In this document: piece by piece, positions 30,829 through 43,498 of the stretch | Layout: every line of letters starts with the position of its first letter | How positions within the stretch are numbered: the first letter of the stretch is position 1 | NCBI GenBank assembly: GCA_035079385.1 | Contig: JAVHKY010000009.1 | Coordinates: 806,001 to 870,000, forward strand | Origin: Aspidiotus rigidus | Lineage: Eukaryota > Arthropoda > Insecta > Hemiptera > Diaspididae | Direction: 5' to 3' | DNA: 64,000 bases | Notes under the pieces: generated by a model | What the model was told of the DNA's origin: nothing | Database searches by the model: none | What the model saw: the letters and a program-made list of their open reading frames with translations, nothing else | Position numbers and translations under genes: made by a program

Positions 30829-32394
30829 TTACAAAAATTTTTTGTTGTACATAACTACTAAATGTTTCTCTACATTTTCTTGTAGGAAACGTGTACGACG
30901 GTCGCTTAAAATTTGTTTGTATTCGGAGAATGATCTCTCCACGTCGACGGAAGTGAGAGGCGCGTCCTTGTAACAACTCAAAATGACTGGATTTTTAGGG
31001 AACTGGTCCGGTATTTCGGAGGTGCCGTTGACAAGAGCATCGTTCAGTTGTCGTACCACTGTGTAGCCGCGATTTTTCGTAAAAATATCATCCGTTTTCA
31101 ACTGCAAAGAAGCCCCCCGAGAACCAGGTATTGCACGAATTCTGGACCGAAAATCTTCGACAATATCTACCTGCTGGCTTAGAGAAAGACCTCTTCGCTG
31201 TAATCGATCGATAGTAGCTGGTAAGAAACCTAGATGAGAATTGATGAAGGCGAGATCAGCAGCAAGCGTTGAAGTATCTTGGAGCAACACTTTCATTTGT
31301 GAAATGTGCTTTGAGTCGTTTGGTAGCGCCTCGATCACTTTACAAAAATCCTCAAAATGGTTGGCGAAAAATGTTGCTGTGGGAAATCCAACTTCCCCCA
31401 TCTAGTGATAATGACGTCAGGGGGAGGAGACAATTCATTGTTTCCTTGTACACAGAAATGCGCGCCGTACATTTAAGAAAAATTTTCCGCGACCAACTGA
31501 GTAGGCTATTCACGTTGGGAAACAGTTGTCTTACTTTCTCCGCGAGCCGGTGTATTCCGTGGACAACACAGGTAATGTGTACAAGTTGACTGTAGAAAGT
31601 TGCGAGTTTTTTCCTGCAAGAACCATGTACGGAGCGGCGTCCGACACAAAAATCAGAAATTTTTCAGAGAATGGTTTTCCCTTGTAGAAGTGTACAAAGG
31701 AATCATTGACAAATTTACAAATATTAGTTACGTTCGTTCTCGGTAACTCCGAAGAAGCGATCAAAAAAGGTCCAGCCGCAGACGGTGTTAGCGTGCCTAT
31801 TTAGTAGATGCGCGATGTAAGTCCCTCGCACGTCTGTGGTTTCATCAACGACAATATACGTAAAATTGTCAGCAACCAGCCTCTGGACTTCGGCCATTGT
31901 AGCTTCGTACACTAGATGAACGTAATTCTTGCGTAAGGTACTTTCGTCAGGAATATGTTTTTTAATATTCGTAACCAAGAACTTGTGCAGTACCGGATTA
32001 TTTAATTTGTACAGCGGGATATTTGCGGCTAGAAGTACTTCAAATAGATCAGAATTGAACGTATTGACACTAGCATTTACAGTACGCAAAGTCTGCTGCT
32101 TCGCTTTGTCACGCTTGAACCTCTGCACCGCTGCAATATGTGAAGCTGAAAGAGTACGATACATAGAATGTTCAATTTCATCTGTATTCGAATTTTGTTG
32201 TCGTCAGTACTGAACAATGATTTACCTGCTTTGCAGTGTGACTCCAGGTGATTCTTCTTGTTACATGTGACTTCTCTACCACCACAAATGATGCAAGTGA
32301 CGGTGGTTCCGTTCGGAATAAAAACTTCCATTTCTTTATTCAAGGACGCAATCCACTGACGTATGGACGATGTTCGACTAGTTACTTTTGGCAT
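30829..32394 (-). pseudogene. hAT transposase of the CGBP1-related type, with intron, broken
   Basis: Exon 1 (32394-32226) encodes MPKVTSRTSSIRQWI and a C2H2-type finger (TCIICGG...HLESHCKA). Donor GTAAAT and acceptor actctttcag join it in phase to exon 2 at 32145 (ASHIAAVQRFKRDKAK). Then VLLAANIPLYKLNNPVLHKF, the catalytic region FTYIVVDETTD, NICKFVNDSFVHFYKGK, VSDAAPYM, LVHITCVVHGIHRLAE, VIITRWGK and the C-terminal APLTSVDVERSFSEYKQIL. Frameshifts near 31750 and 31590 break it. The finger and overall plan match the hAT family that gave rise to CGG-repeat-binding protein 1. Confidence 0.87.
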
Positions 32395-33369
32395 ACTTAA
32401 CGCTCCTTGTTTCAATGAACGTAAAATTGTTAAATTCAAACGCGATAATACGGCTACTGTATGTCTCAAATAGCACTGAATGAGTAATGAAATGATGACC
32501 CCGTAGTTCAATCACCGAACCACCTTCTGTGTCTATCTTGAACAGGACCAAACTCGTGTGAGGCATCTCGATATCAATTGTTGCACGTTCATCCCTGATA
32601 CATGCTCGATGTGTTACCCGTGAAGTACATCCCTGAGATGTACGAACTCGAAAATACGAGATATGTTCACAGAGTAGTGAAAATAATTAAATTTGTTACG
32701 CGGCTGTATTTATTTTCACTATTCTAAGTACATCTCTTGTAAGTTGTCTCATCTTTTACGGTATCATGGGTTGAAAACTTGTAAAAAGGTGCTGTTTTGG
32801 CGAAAATTCGCTGATTTTTTCAAATTAGAGGATACATTTTTGTTGAAACTTTCAACAAGAAGCACTTTCGGCAAATATTCGGCAATGACACCCATTTTCG
32901 GCAATTTTCGCCGTAATAAAATTTTGCTCGTGGGCTCTACTATCCTTGAAACGTGTTTCTATATCATTTTCATCCCATTCGGCCGCTTAGAAATGATTCG
33001 GCAAATGCCGAAGAATCCGTTCTCTGGATATAAGTAATTTAGAAAAATACACCCATCGACGCAACAGCTTCTTAACACAGAAATCGCATAAATGAAGTTT
33101 CTTTGTTTCAGAGAAATGAACAAGAGAATTCTTCAGACAACATTTGTACAACTCGAGGAAATTTGACTCCATCTTGTCTTCACGCAATTTATCAAGTAAC
33201 TTGATGGGTAGGAACGCATAACTAAGTCGCTCTCATTAAACAACTCTCTAGCTAGGCAGATATTTGTGAAAAAGAGTCTCCTATTATGCGGCCTATTAAA
33301 ACCAAATAGAAACTTTCGCTCGATCACTTTGAAATATTCATAATTATCGACGCAACGCGACGCGGCGCG

Positions 33370-33461
33370 ATGGCCAACGCTAAGGACGGAGGTTCTGTCG
33401 AGACACCAAAAGTCCCACCACAAACTTTTAACGAAGTTCTTATTATCAGAAAGTACAGCTG
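33370..33461 (+). CDS. possible first coding exon, 31 residues
   Basis: ATG in a strong context (gcgATGGcc) opens MANAKDGGSVETPKVPPQTF, NEVLIIRKYS and reaches a donor GTATGT in phase 2. Local GC content is higher than around it. No partner exon was found. It may be a chance ORF. Confidence 0.22.
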
Positions 33462-33619
33462 GTATGTTACTGCTCGGCTATTCTGGCACGGACTGAGTGT
33501 TGGCGACTACAGACACTTGCGATGGTGTTTGTACTTTGTTGGTTTGTCGTCTGAGAAACCACGACGACTTCGACGAGAAATCGCGCTATGTAAAATAATA
33601 ATCAACGGCTTAACCCGCT

Positions 33620-35310
33620 AATCTAGATCCGACCAGCCTTTAAATTGCTGGCAAGAATACCAGTTCCCACAATCAGTCCTACGTATATTGTACGTATCGA
33701 GCATATCGGGTAGCTATTGCAATCAACGTAAATTGACGGCCGTTTCTGATCGGCTAGTATTACACAAGATTCATTTCTCGTTTGAATGATATTCAATATA
33801 ATGGTAACTAGTCTTTTCTGTTGATGGTGACGAATCAGAACCTCTTATTTGAATATCAATATCTCATCGGACTTGATATCGTCACTTGTGTATGTATTAC
33901 CGATCAGATTTTCTTTATCGCAATAATATCAGTTTCTAGAAAAGGGAGCCTACAAGAAATTGTTTGGACACTATAATTATTTCCCTCCATTCAGTAAAAT
34001 TACGACGAAATAAAGGACGCTAGTTGGCAACGACCACCAAAATACGGCGAATTGCTTATACTATTACTTCGACAACAACCATCTTCCATAAAAACTATGA
34101 TTTCTAGGAGGCCTGCTCACTTAAAGAACGCCGCACCACCCCATTTGTAGAACGAAATTCAATAGGAAAGCGATAATCGAAAAAATTGGCTGAACGCCGA
34201 TAAGTTATATTAGCGTAAAGATACCCGTTAAGCTTCCTTAATCGAGTTTGCATAATGCTGCAAAATGTTTTAAATAAGCGCACCTTTTTTTGTAGAAAAA
34301 TGATTCGCAAGTATGCGGCTTTTCGCAAAAGATGAATGGAAATTGGAACTTACACTAAATATATGACCACAGAAAAGTGCTTTTCATTCAACAGATCTTA
34401 CCTCGTTCGGAAAAATTTTTATAACCCAAGTACCCAACAAATCACGTTTTACATTATCGAGTATGGACGTATGCATATCGCTAAAAACAGTTAACTCATC
34501 TTTAAGAAAAACTATAATTAAGGTACCTATGATAGGTATGCACAAGCGATAAGACTGAAACAGTTAAACGATAAACAGTTTGAGTAGTGCCGTAAGAGAA
34601 TTTTAAACACCAAATATATTTATTTCTTGTTGATTAGAAGAATTAGAACAACAAACACGAAAGATTAATTAATATTTTGTTTTGACACAATTTTCGTAAT
34701 CGATATTTGATATTCAAGGTTTTTGTAGAACTTTCATAAACATGACGGCGATCATGTTCTCGTCAGTTGCAGATAACCATCGCGTATGCATACAATTTGA
34801 CAAACGAAATCGCTGTATCTCGCATATACTGTAGTTCCTTAACGACATTGGGGTTTAAACCTACACTAGAGAGCGCTACTGAAAGGGTGAATCGGAGAAT
34901 TTATGTACGTTCATACATTGCTCTTCAATCAGCTATTATTTTTTCAATATATCATTTATTGCTACCATTTTTTTTGTATTTAATGTTGATCATACAGACT
35001 ACAAAATTCGTGTTTGTATTTGCTTTAAAAACGATATTCTATTAATTATGGTGCGTGAAATTTCTTCATTTAAAAAGCATTGAACGAAAGGGTGAATATC
35101 GTCAGGGCTACCAACTCCCCAACTCTAAGTTTAAATCCCAATAACTCCAAGTGAGTTTACATGACATGGTAAGAACAAGTTTGCGGAAGAAGAAGAAATG
35201 AATGTACGGGACATGTACATTCGAGTCACAACGTCGAAGTATGATCCATTATTTACATCTTTGAAATTACTTCATATGTACCCATATACGTAAATATGGA
35301 CTCGAAGAGT
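33620..35310. other. AT-rich spacer, nothing recognised
   Basis: No repeat ends, no recognisable coding stretch and no convincing splice pair on either strand. Confidence 0.45.
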
Positions 35311-35317
35311 ATCGTTA

Positions 35318-36992
35318 AGTAAAAAACACTCACGCGGTCGCGTGAGTAGTACACGACTTTTCTTCTCACAATGCAAAAATCATTGAGAGAGTCACTCCCT
35401 CTCTTTAAATTGAATACCAATGGACCTGTCAACCATGCCAAATATTTGTAGAATGAACAATAAAACACAGTTTATAAATTCTATCACTATGACGTTACCT
35501 GAATTTTGTTTTAATATACGTGTACTAAATTTAAATGAAATATCATCGAAAATAAAATTCAATGGACCCCTGGTCAAGAATGAGCCAAGAATGAACTTCT
35601 TGAATGATAAAAGGTTCTTCATCGCAATACACGTACTGATAACAAAATTGGTAAAAGGATAGGAAATCTTTTTCCTGTAAGGTAAGCAGCACTCGCAGCT
35701 ATTTGTAAGCGGCTAGTTGTAATAGGGAGAAATTTTTTGAAAAAATGACAATTTCTCGAGAACTGCTCATCCAATCCTTGAAAGAATTGCAGATGCACAT
35801 CTTCAGATATAATACTACAATATGGCCAAGTTTCAAAAAAATCCACTCGGTAGTTTCGGAGGAGTTCCGCGGACAAAAAAATTTTACATATGTGATACTT
35901 ATTCTCACAACTTGAATTTTGGTGACATTTTGAATCACACCGATCAATACAATACTGTTGGCAAGTACATCTTACAAACCCCTGTTGACTCCCATATTAG
36001 AGCGGAGGCTGAACAAATAGATAGTGAAGAGGTAGCAGAAACATCTTCAATATTAATAAAATTACCGTCAACGAGAGTGAATTTATTCCGCGCGTACAAA
36101 CGTGTGCGACGTAACCCTCCTCTGTACCTAAATTGTATAGATTTGAGGAACTGACTTCGCATACAACCACTGAAACACTTCGTAGAGCTGTACGGCCACA
36201 ATCCACATTCGGTAATGTCAACACAACATTCACTCCAACAGCAACGGGTGATAGTCTGGAATTGGATAGCGCTAACATTTTTTGTGCTAGTTCTTGTAAG
36301 CCAATTTTTGCACATTCCCGTTCACCATCGATTTGTTTCTTCCATAAGCAGAGGCTGCACGTCAATTAACCCGTCGTTCCGTCACTATTTTGACCGTACT
36401 CTCTACAGTGTGTGTGAATCAACTGCCTACACACCAAAAGTCGTCGGAGTCTCTCAATTCTTCGCCACAAATGATACAAAAAACGTCGACCTTTTCAGGC
36501 ATTTCGTTATTGTCTTCAACTTGACCACAACAACTTACATACAAGAAATAAGAGTATCGTAAGGGAAGTACAAACTCACCTCAGGTTGAAACATGCTCGT
36601 TTTTCGGGTTTTTCAGTGTACTAGCACAACTGCAACAGCCACGTCGCGTTCTGACATTTTCATTTTTCCACAACGCGTTCAGTGCTTTTATTTTCTTTTA
36701 ACCACAACACAAGTTTCTGGTACTGGCAATTTCACTTTTTCCAGCTGGCTGACCAAAACGAGAATTTTCGGGTTCTGGCATTTTTTCATATCCAAAACGC
36801 GTTCTCGTCGCTTTTTTCGGCCATTGGCCGATTTCGGTCTTTGAGCCTAACATATATAAGGAAACCTGAAATTTTTTTATGCTAGTTGTGATCTAGGACC
36901 TCTAAAACGTCGAGAAAGTTCATAGCCCCCTCCCCCTATTGACCTTTCCACGGGTGTAATATCTCATTTTTTTAGCTAGAAAAGTCGGTAAA
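35318..36992 (-). mobile_element. family D element carrying a KRBA2-like gene fragment
   Basis: Read on the minus strand it starts near 36990 with ACCGACTTTTCTAGC, attacacccgtgg, tctcgacgttttagaggtcc and TTTCAGGTTTCCTTATATAT. It ends at 35366-35318 with AAAAGTCGTGTACTACTCAC, a CGCGACCGCG hairpin centre and a T run. Between the end blocks lies a KRBA2-like coding fragment (35930-36520) in the same orientation. The same end blocks occur at 20029-21870 without the gene. Confidence 0.65.
35930..36520 (-). pseudogene. C-terminal part of a KRBA2-like integrase protein, frameshifted
   Basis: Minus-strand reading: MPEKVDVFCIICGEELRDS (zinc-binding pair), a stop-interrupted stretch, ERECAKIGLQELAQKML, VAVGVNVVLTLPNVDCGRTA, SVVVCEVSSSNLYNLGTEEG (the small beta domain of these proteins), then in another frame NFINIEDVSATSSLSICSAS and in a third GFVRCTCQQYC...CDSKCHQNSSC, the Cys-rich tail. 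That order is the C-terminal architecture of KRAB-A-domain-2-like proteins in arthropods. The integrase core is absent. At least two frameshifts and a stop make it dead. Confidence 0.75.
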
Positions 36993-36999
36993 ATCAGAG

Positions 37000-38680
37000 T
37001 TTGAGCAAGCACTCATCAGCTATCGTCTGATCACAGCGCGTCAAGTTCAGAACATTCAACAATACGCTAAGAGTAAAAGATAATTTTTCTCTGCATTCAT
37101 ATTATGCATAATGCCCACGATCTAATGCGAGTGCTTTTATATTTTTCGTTTCTATGGTCCCTTCCCACTTTTGAATGAATTCCATCATTGTCCTACCCTC
37201 GTTGTTGACTGCAGACATAATTATGAATTTTGAAAAAAGTGCAAACACAACGAAAGATGAAATCGTACGATACAAATTGCCTCGAGTGAACAAATTCGAT
37301 TTGATCCTCTTCACCTTTCTCATTCGTTACTAAATGATATTATAGTTGTTTCTATACCTATTTTTTTTCCTCCCGTTTTTTTTTGTTCTTGGGCTGGGAG
37401 TCGGTCTGAATTCTGCGTCACGCGACGCTTTATGACGTCAACAATGACCTTTATGCTAGACCTACTATACAGTATACAAGGCCTATACTAACTAGCCTGC
37501 TTAGTAAGTTCAGCCTTCATCATATTAGATGTCCAATTTTAGTGCTGTTCCCAACCCACATAGTGCGTACGTATATTGAAAAGAATACCTGTCAGAAAAG
37601 GAGTAACAGAAATAATCCATATTTTCAATGTTCTTGATTGCGAAGAGTCTCGGTGTTCTAAATCCATGGAGCAAACCTAATCAAATCATGCTGAATTGTA
37701 TGAAGTCCAGTGATCTACTCATAAAATCTTCCAATATTTAGAACGTCTTCCGTCGTCAGTGAAACTACTATGAGTATGATCAATGAGAAGGAATGGAGGG
37801 GCAGTCAATAGGCTGAATTGTTAGTCCCTGACCTTTATTGGAACATCCGAAACCAATTTAACCTTTTTCCAAAAAAGGTAGCCGGAGAGGTATCCCCACA
37901 CAGTTTTTTAGTATGCGCGTCGGACCGCGGTCCCAGTAGCCCGCAGGAGTGCATTGCGATAAGAAAAAATGTTACATGACCTATTTATGGGAATCTAGTA
38001 GACTAGAAGATGAAAATAAAACAAAACCAAGTCTCTATTCGTTAGAGACTATTTAACCTTATGAAAATCTGAAGAAAACAGCCTACAGGTAAGTACGAGT
38101 AAGTATACGGGTAAGTACCGATAGTATAAAGAGAATTTTGAACACCAGGCCTAATGTAAAGTATACGAGCCTTATACACAGCCACATTTTATCAAAGATG
38201 AATACAGATGACGACAGGACAGCAGGCTTCTCCTCCTGGTTTCTCCCGTCTTCAATTTTTACAATATACTGGATACTCTTTTACGGACATTTTAGTACTT
38301 ACATCAAATTTACTGAAATGCTTAAACTATTCATCAGAAAAAACAACCTGATATTACGTTGCTTTCTAAAATAAGTTTTTCCAAAAGAGAGTATGATTTA
38401 CTTACCTATACGAAGTAAACAATTTCCTTTCTTTCTTTCATTGAAACTAAACATAATTTAATTTCCGATTTAAATTGAGTGCCTATCTACCATATGAGAT
38501 GTCGACTTCTTGTAAACGCTGTAGCAGCATTTTGAATACTGAAGAAGCTCAACGATAACGCTATCTCATCTCAATATTGATGAAAATTGTTGATAGACGT
38601 ACTTAACAATCAAAACCGGGTCTCGATAATTGGGTAATTCCTTAATTTTGTATGAGCACGAACGTGTGAATTTGAAGAAC
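37000..38680. other. spacer, nothing recognised
   Basis: No coding stretch or repeat end supported on either strand; a minus-strand frame near 37102-37230 was considered but has no recognisable homology. Confidence 0.4.
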
Positions 38681-38694
38681 AGTTGTCGTGCAAA

Positions 38695-40824
38695 ATGTCT
38701 CGATGTTTTGAATTTTTCATAATTTTCATACGCTATTTCTTGTTCCAGAAAGTGTGTCGTTCTATAATCGCGGCTAATACACCGGAGGCGACGCAACATG
38801 TTTCAAATGTCACACTTTCGACTGCATACGACATTAGTCAAACAGAGACCATATCAGAGGCGAATTCGACTCAAAGTACCGGTAGCGATCAAACTGAAAA
38901 AATGGCTTCGTCACTTTTGGTGAAGGACACATCGTTTATTTCGACCATTACCGACGCCTCAAATTCTGATGTAAAAAGTGAGATCTTTACTAGATATGTA
39001 GGTACCGGTATTCTTCTCAACATCGGTTGTATGAGATAGGTAAGGAACAAACATTTTACCGACTTTTCTGACTAGAAAAGTGAGGTATTTTTAAACAAGC
39101 TCTTTTACTCATTCGCTTTGTCCGCAGTTCATTTATAAAAATTGAAAGCATCTTACAACTAAAGAAAATTCAATTTTGATCTCAAACTTACGATACGTAC
39201 ATTTTCGAAACAAATGTTAAGGCAATAGATATTTCATTTTTTATCATGTTTTTCTAATCGACTTTTATTTTAGACTCTGTTTAGAGGCTTTGAACTCACG
39301 TTCTACACGGAGAAAAATGATGGTACATAGCGATAGACTTTGAAAAAAAAATATATATACATAATTATATATCCTATATACTTACTGTATAGGTATATAA
39401 AACTTGACGTACGAATTCAACAAAAATGATGCTCCGATGCTTTCAGTATAACTTCATTTCGAAATGCCTTCAATGATCAATCGTTCATTTAAATTGCCTT
39501 AATCAATTTTATCTCATACGAAGATTCTAACTTGAAAATTCAGACTCACTCCAGTTGAGCTATATGAGCTTTGCTGCGTTACTCCGTTAATATTCGCGGT
39601 ACCTACACACTTATTACCAACTTTGTATGTACCAGATGTCCGAGCGTGGCGCGGCCTATATACAAATTGTAGACGTATACGTTATTATACGTACCTACAG
39701 TTCCCTTATTTTTTAAATCTCGACGATTTCGGTGCCAAGAAATCTTCCACATAGCGTACCGGTACATGTAAGCAACCTAAATGAGCGAATTCGAGCGAAT
39801 CCGACACTTTATAGGGCCGTATACTTGAACCGAGTAAAAGAGAGCCCTCAAGTGCGATAAAACTATGAACAAAAGCCTAAATCGTGTGAAAGTTGACGGC
39901 AAAATACTTAAATGAAAAGCGAAAGTAGACCTATTTATAGAATCTATACATTGAATCTAATTCCCGCGGTGTTTCATTTTCTATCTCACGCTTGATAATA
40001 ATAATTTACAGCTTTCGAGGAAAATGTGACTCGGGCGACAACTACACCAACCGAACATATCTCCATAAAAGTGACGACAAAATATGCTGAATCCATCGAG
40101 TCTGGAACTTGGAAAACAAGCGCTGCGAATACCGCAAACGAATGTACTATCAGAAATGCTTGGTTATTTTGGAGGAAAATAAAAATTTCTGTAGAACACG
40201 CTCGTTTCAATGCTAAAAAATGCGAGTTACAATATTGCACTCCGAGTTTGGAAATAGAACTTTTCACGTAAGAGAAAACATACGATGTAACTTTTATAAA
40301 TGTAATATTCCATACCGGAATATTCACAAGAACGAAACACGACGAGAAGGAATATGAATTATTTATTAATGAATTCCTAACAAGCGCGTTTCGCAAGTAG
40401 AAAATAGTAGATAGGTAGCCGAAAAATTATAAAGCAATAAAAACTTGATAATAAAGAACAACGTTCTCATTAGCGAGAAATAAAAGCACTGAACTCGAAA
40501 GAGAGAGGGAAGTACCTATACCTATATCGGAGGAGTGTAAAAGCTAGGATGCGATTAAACGATAAACAAGAATAAACGAGAAAGGATTCTTTATGATAAT
40601 TCATGATGAGTGGTGGAAGGCGAGTTAACATTACATAAATATATCACTTTCAATGATACGTCAATTAGTAATAGTAAATCAAAGTTTTCTTCTTTTTTCT
40701 GCCTTTTATTAAATGTAGGTGCAAAAATTTGATATCGATGATCGTTCCGCCGGTAAGCACGGAAGAATTGATAAACAGTTGGAAATTGGAATGCGCTAAA
40801 CACAAATGTATTCCTCCAGACTGA
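38695..40824 (+). CDS. predicted secreted Ser/Thr-rich protein with six C-terminal cysteines (three exons)
   Basis: Exons 38695-38977, 40012-40267 and 40719-40824 join in phase (1 then 2) at GTGAGA/ttacag and GTAAGA/aaatgtag, giving 214 residues. The N terminus MSRCFEFFIIFIRYFLF could be a signal peptide. A long Ser/Thr-rich region follows (NSTQSTGSDQ, KDTSFISTITDASNS, TRATTTPTEHISI) with several N-x-S/T sites, as in a glycosylated stalk. The C-terminal 80 residues carry six Cys: NEC, KKC, QYC, FTC, LEC and HKC. I do not recognise the family. AATAAA follows at 41104. Alternatively the first exon starts at 38749 after an acceptor (cttgttccag), with more exons upstream. Support is from splice phases only. 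Confidence 0.5.
39057..39095 (+). repeat. family D 5' end fragment
   Basis: TTTACCGACTTTTCTGAC, then AGAAAAGTGAGGTATTT matches the family D start. It lies in the first intron of the predicted secreted-protein gene. Confidence 0.6.
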
Positions 40825-41199
40825 GATTTACTCACGAAGATATTCGACGTTAGGTACTTAAAGGAATTGATACGTGCGAAACGAGTCGGAATTCCATTTC
40901 TTTTTCTCCTGTCCACATTTTGGGCATACGTATTCGTTACCTTGATCGTTTTTTTCATTAAAAAAATAATTAATTTACCATGATAGTAAGTACCTAAGTA
41001 AAAACCGATCGCGAGAGATGCTTTTTTTCCCTGAACTATAATAAGTAAATGCCTAAGTATACACAAAATTTAAATTTATTGAAGAACGTTTGTGAGGTAT
41101 ACAAATAAAAGGCAAAGAAATTTTTAAAAATACCTAGTTATCATTCACTCGTTCATTCCCTCGTTAAATATTGTACTAATTAGGCTTACTGGCTTATAT

Positions 41200-42212
41200 T
41201 TGGACGTAATCTGTTCACAAAAAATAAGTTGGACACTTTTAAGCGAAACCCAACCAAGCGACATGATAACCATCTGGGGGAATGATTTTAGAATATTGAA
41301 AGAATATTTGAGACAGAGAATTATTTTAAAAAGTGTGAATGATTATATAAGATTCATACAGAAAGCCCGGTTAAAACCCTATATAGACTTGAATACAAGA
41401 TTGAGACAGGAAGCAAATAATGATTTTGAAAAATATTTCTATAAATTAATGAATAACTCAGTCTATGGAAAGCAAATGGAAAATGTAAGAAATAGATGTG
41501 ATGTAAAAATATTAACTTCTCCAGAATCATTTCTCAAACAAATAGACTATGAAACTAGAACAATATTTACTAGATGAAGAAACAATTTTACTAGCTAGAA
41601 AAAAGCAAACAGTAAAGTTAATAAACCAATTTATGGGGGATTTGTTGTTTAGGAAATTTCTAAATCATTGATGTGCCAGTTCTACTATAATGTTCTAAAG
41701 AGAAAATATGGAGATAAAATAAGACTATTAGGAACAGACACAGATTCATTGATTGTCTATATTGAAACAGATGATATGTATTCGAGGATATAAAAGAAGA
41801 TATTGCATATTATGATACATCAGATTATAAAATAGACTGGATGCCTCAAAAAAAAAAAGTTCCTGGATTATTCAAAGTTGAATATCTAGGAATAATACCA
41901 ATATGTGAATGGGTGAAACTGAGATCGAAAATGTACGCCTTCAGAAATGATATAAAAGAAAGGAAAGTCTATAAAGGAATAAAGAAATCAAATATAGAAA
42001 AAATGAAATTTGAAATGTACAAAAATTGTTTAGTTAAAAGTAAACAGACTAGGGAAAAAGTATATTCAATTCTATCTAAGCAACATCACTTATATACAGT
42101 AGAACTGGATAAGATTGCATTATCACCATATGATGATAAACAATATTTAGTAGATAGGCCTAACATTGATACTCTTCCATATGGACGCAGGCAGCTTATT
42201 CATGCCACATAA
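41200..42212 (+). pseudogene. protein-primed family B DNA polymerase fragment, Polinton/Maverick type
   Basis: The palm motifs of family B polymerases are visible in order: motif B region YFYKLMNNSVYGKQMENVR, a breakdown near 41577-41760 with frameshifts, motif C in RLLGTDTDSLIVYI, then PGLFKVEYLG and a terminal LYTVELDKIALSPYDDKQY and LPYGR ending at 42212. Insects carry many such Polinton (Maverick) or related adintovirus-like polymerase copies. The exonuclease and N-terminal parts are absent, as are integrase and capsid genes. It is a fragment, locally very A-rich compared with its flanks. Confidence 0.85.
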
Positions 42213-42400
42213 AACTTTCTTCAAAATTCTTTTTATATATTTCATTTTTATTGTTACATTCTTTATCAATACCAAAAATCTATAGTTTTGACTCCAACAT
42301 TGATTACATATTTCTTTAAATTTTTCAAAAGTCAAATCTGTAATATGATTATTAAAAATATGTTTCAAGATTGTAAGATCTTATTTGAAAATAATCAAAT

Positions 42401-42500
42401 AATTGAAATTGAAGCGCTTGGAAAAGGGGCCTCCGTCTAATGTATTTCTTATGGAACGGAGGCCCCTTTTCCACGCAGCGCTTCAATTATCTTCAATTGT
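42401..42500. repeat. long hairpin next to the polymerase relic
   Basis: AATTGAAGCGCTTGGAAAAG and GGGCCTCCGT at 42401-42436 are the inverse of 42457-42500 (ACGGAGGCCCCTTTTCC, GCGCTTCAATT) around a 20-base loop. The arms contain GAAG and ATTG sub-repeats. Confidence 0.85.
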
Positions 42501-43480
42501 TAGGATCACACCTTTGATCACCAATCATTGTTCATATCTTTGAGAGTATTTGCATTGGTCAAATCTCAATGTTCTCAATAGGTACGGCACTACACGCTGA
42601 ACTAGTACAGCCTACTCAAGGCCGTCTCTACTTTACAGGCCGGTAGGCTGAAAAATGACAACAACGCCAGGGGGCTGACGTTGACATGCACGCTTATGGG
42701 AAATACCAGAAAGATTTCAAATAATCGATTTTTTCTCAAATACTTACGGGGCAATCTTAAAGAAAAAGTGAAGAGAACTCGAATTAAAGAACGAACATTT
42801 TTTTATTTTTTGCGGGTTTTCTCTTTGAAATCCGTTCGCTTGTAATCAAACGACAATCATTTGAAAATGAAAAGTCTGGTAGCGGACGCACAGTGCGGTA
42901 CTGTAACACTTTGCCGCACGCAACCCGAATTGTCTATGTGAGGAGGCTGATTGCAGCGTTGACAGATTTGGCCTAGTACTCTGGAATCTCACGCTTTTCA
43001 TGATGATCATTGGCTAATGATACAGATCGCTTTCCAACCATATCAGCCAATCAACAATGAGTTCTCGATGCTACCAGTTTCCACGATAGTGATTGGTATC
43101 CGAAAACCAACTCATTCTGTATATATCTTTCATTGTCTTTATTTCGTCCACAGGTTGTTATCTCAGTTCAATTTCAACACAGTCAATAAACGTTTCGCCT
43201 CTTGTGCACATTGTTTTCCTTTCATTCGATACGATACGCACGCAAACACTCAATATCTCCATCTATTGCCGTTAGTACTTGTTGAATTGTCAACCGAACA
43301 CACTCGCACTTGAATAATACACTGATCCATTCTTCGGCGGAGTAATATTCCACCCATTTCGCGGGTCTGACATTTGTTTCTTTCTGATGAATGAGCGTTC
43401 CTCCAAATTCAACAATTGCAGTGTTTGCAACGAATGCGAACTTTGCTTCATTACAATCAACACATCATGAAACTTTGAAA
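42501..43480. other. spacer with one unexplained minus-strand open frame
   Basis: Between 43470 and 43228 the minus strand is open for about 80 codons without an ATG (AKFAFVANTAIVEFGG, KWVEYYSAEEWISVLFK). I do not recognise it. It may belong to the THAP-like fragment just upstream, or be chance. Confidence 0.3.
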
Positions 43481-43498
43481 TATGTACTCATTTCATAC

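Noticed and set aside
39986..40396. 136-codon minus-strand frame
   Set aside because: It is antisense to the second exon of the predicted secreted-protein gene, whose splice phases are consistent on the plus strand.
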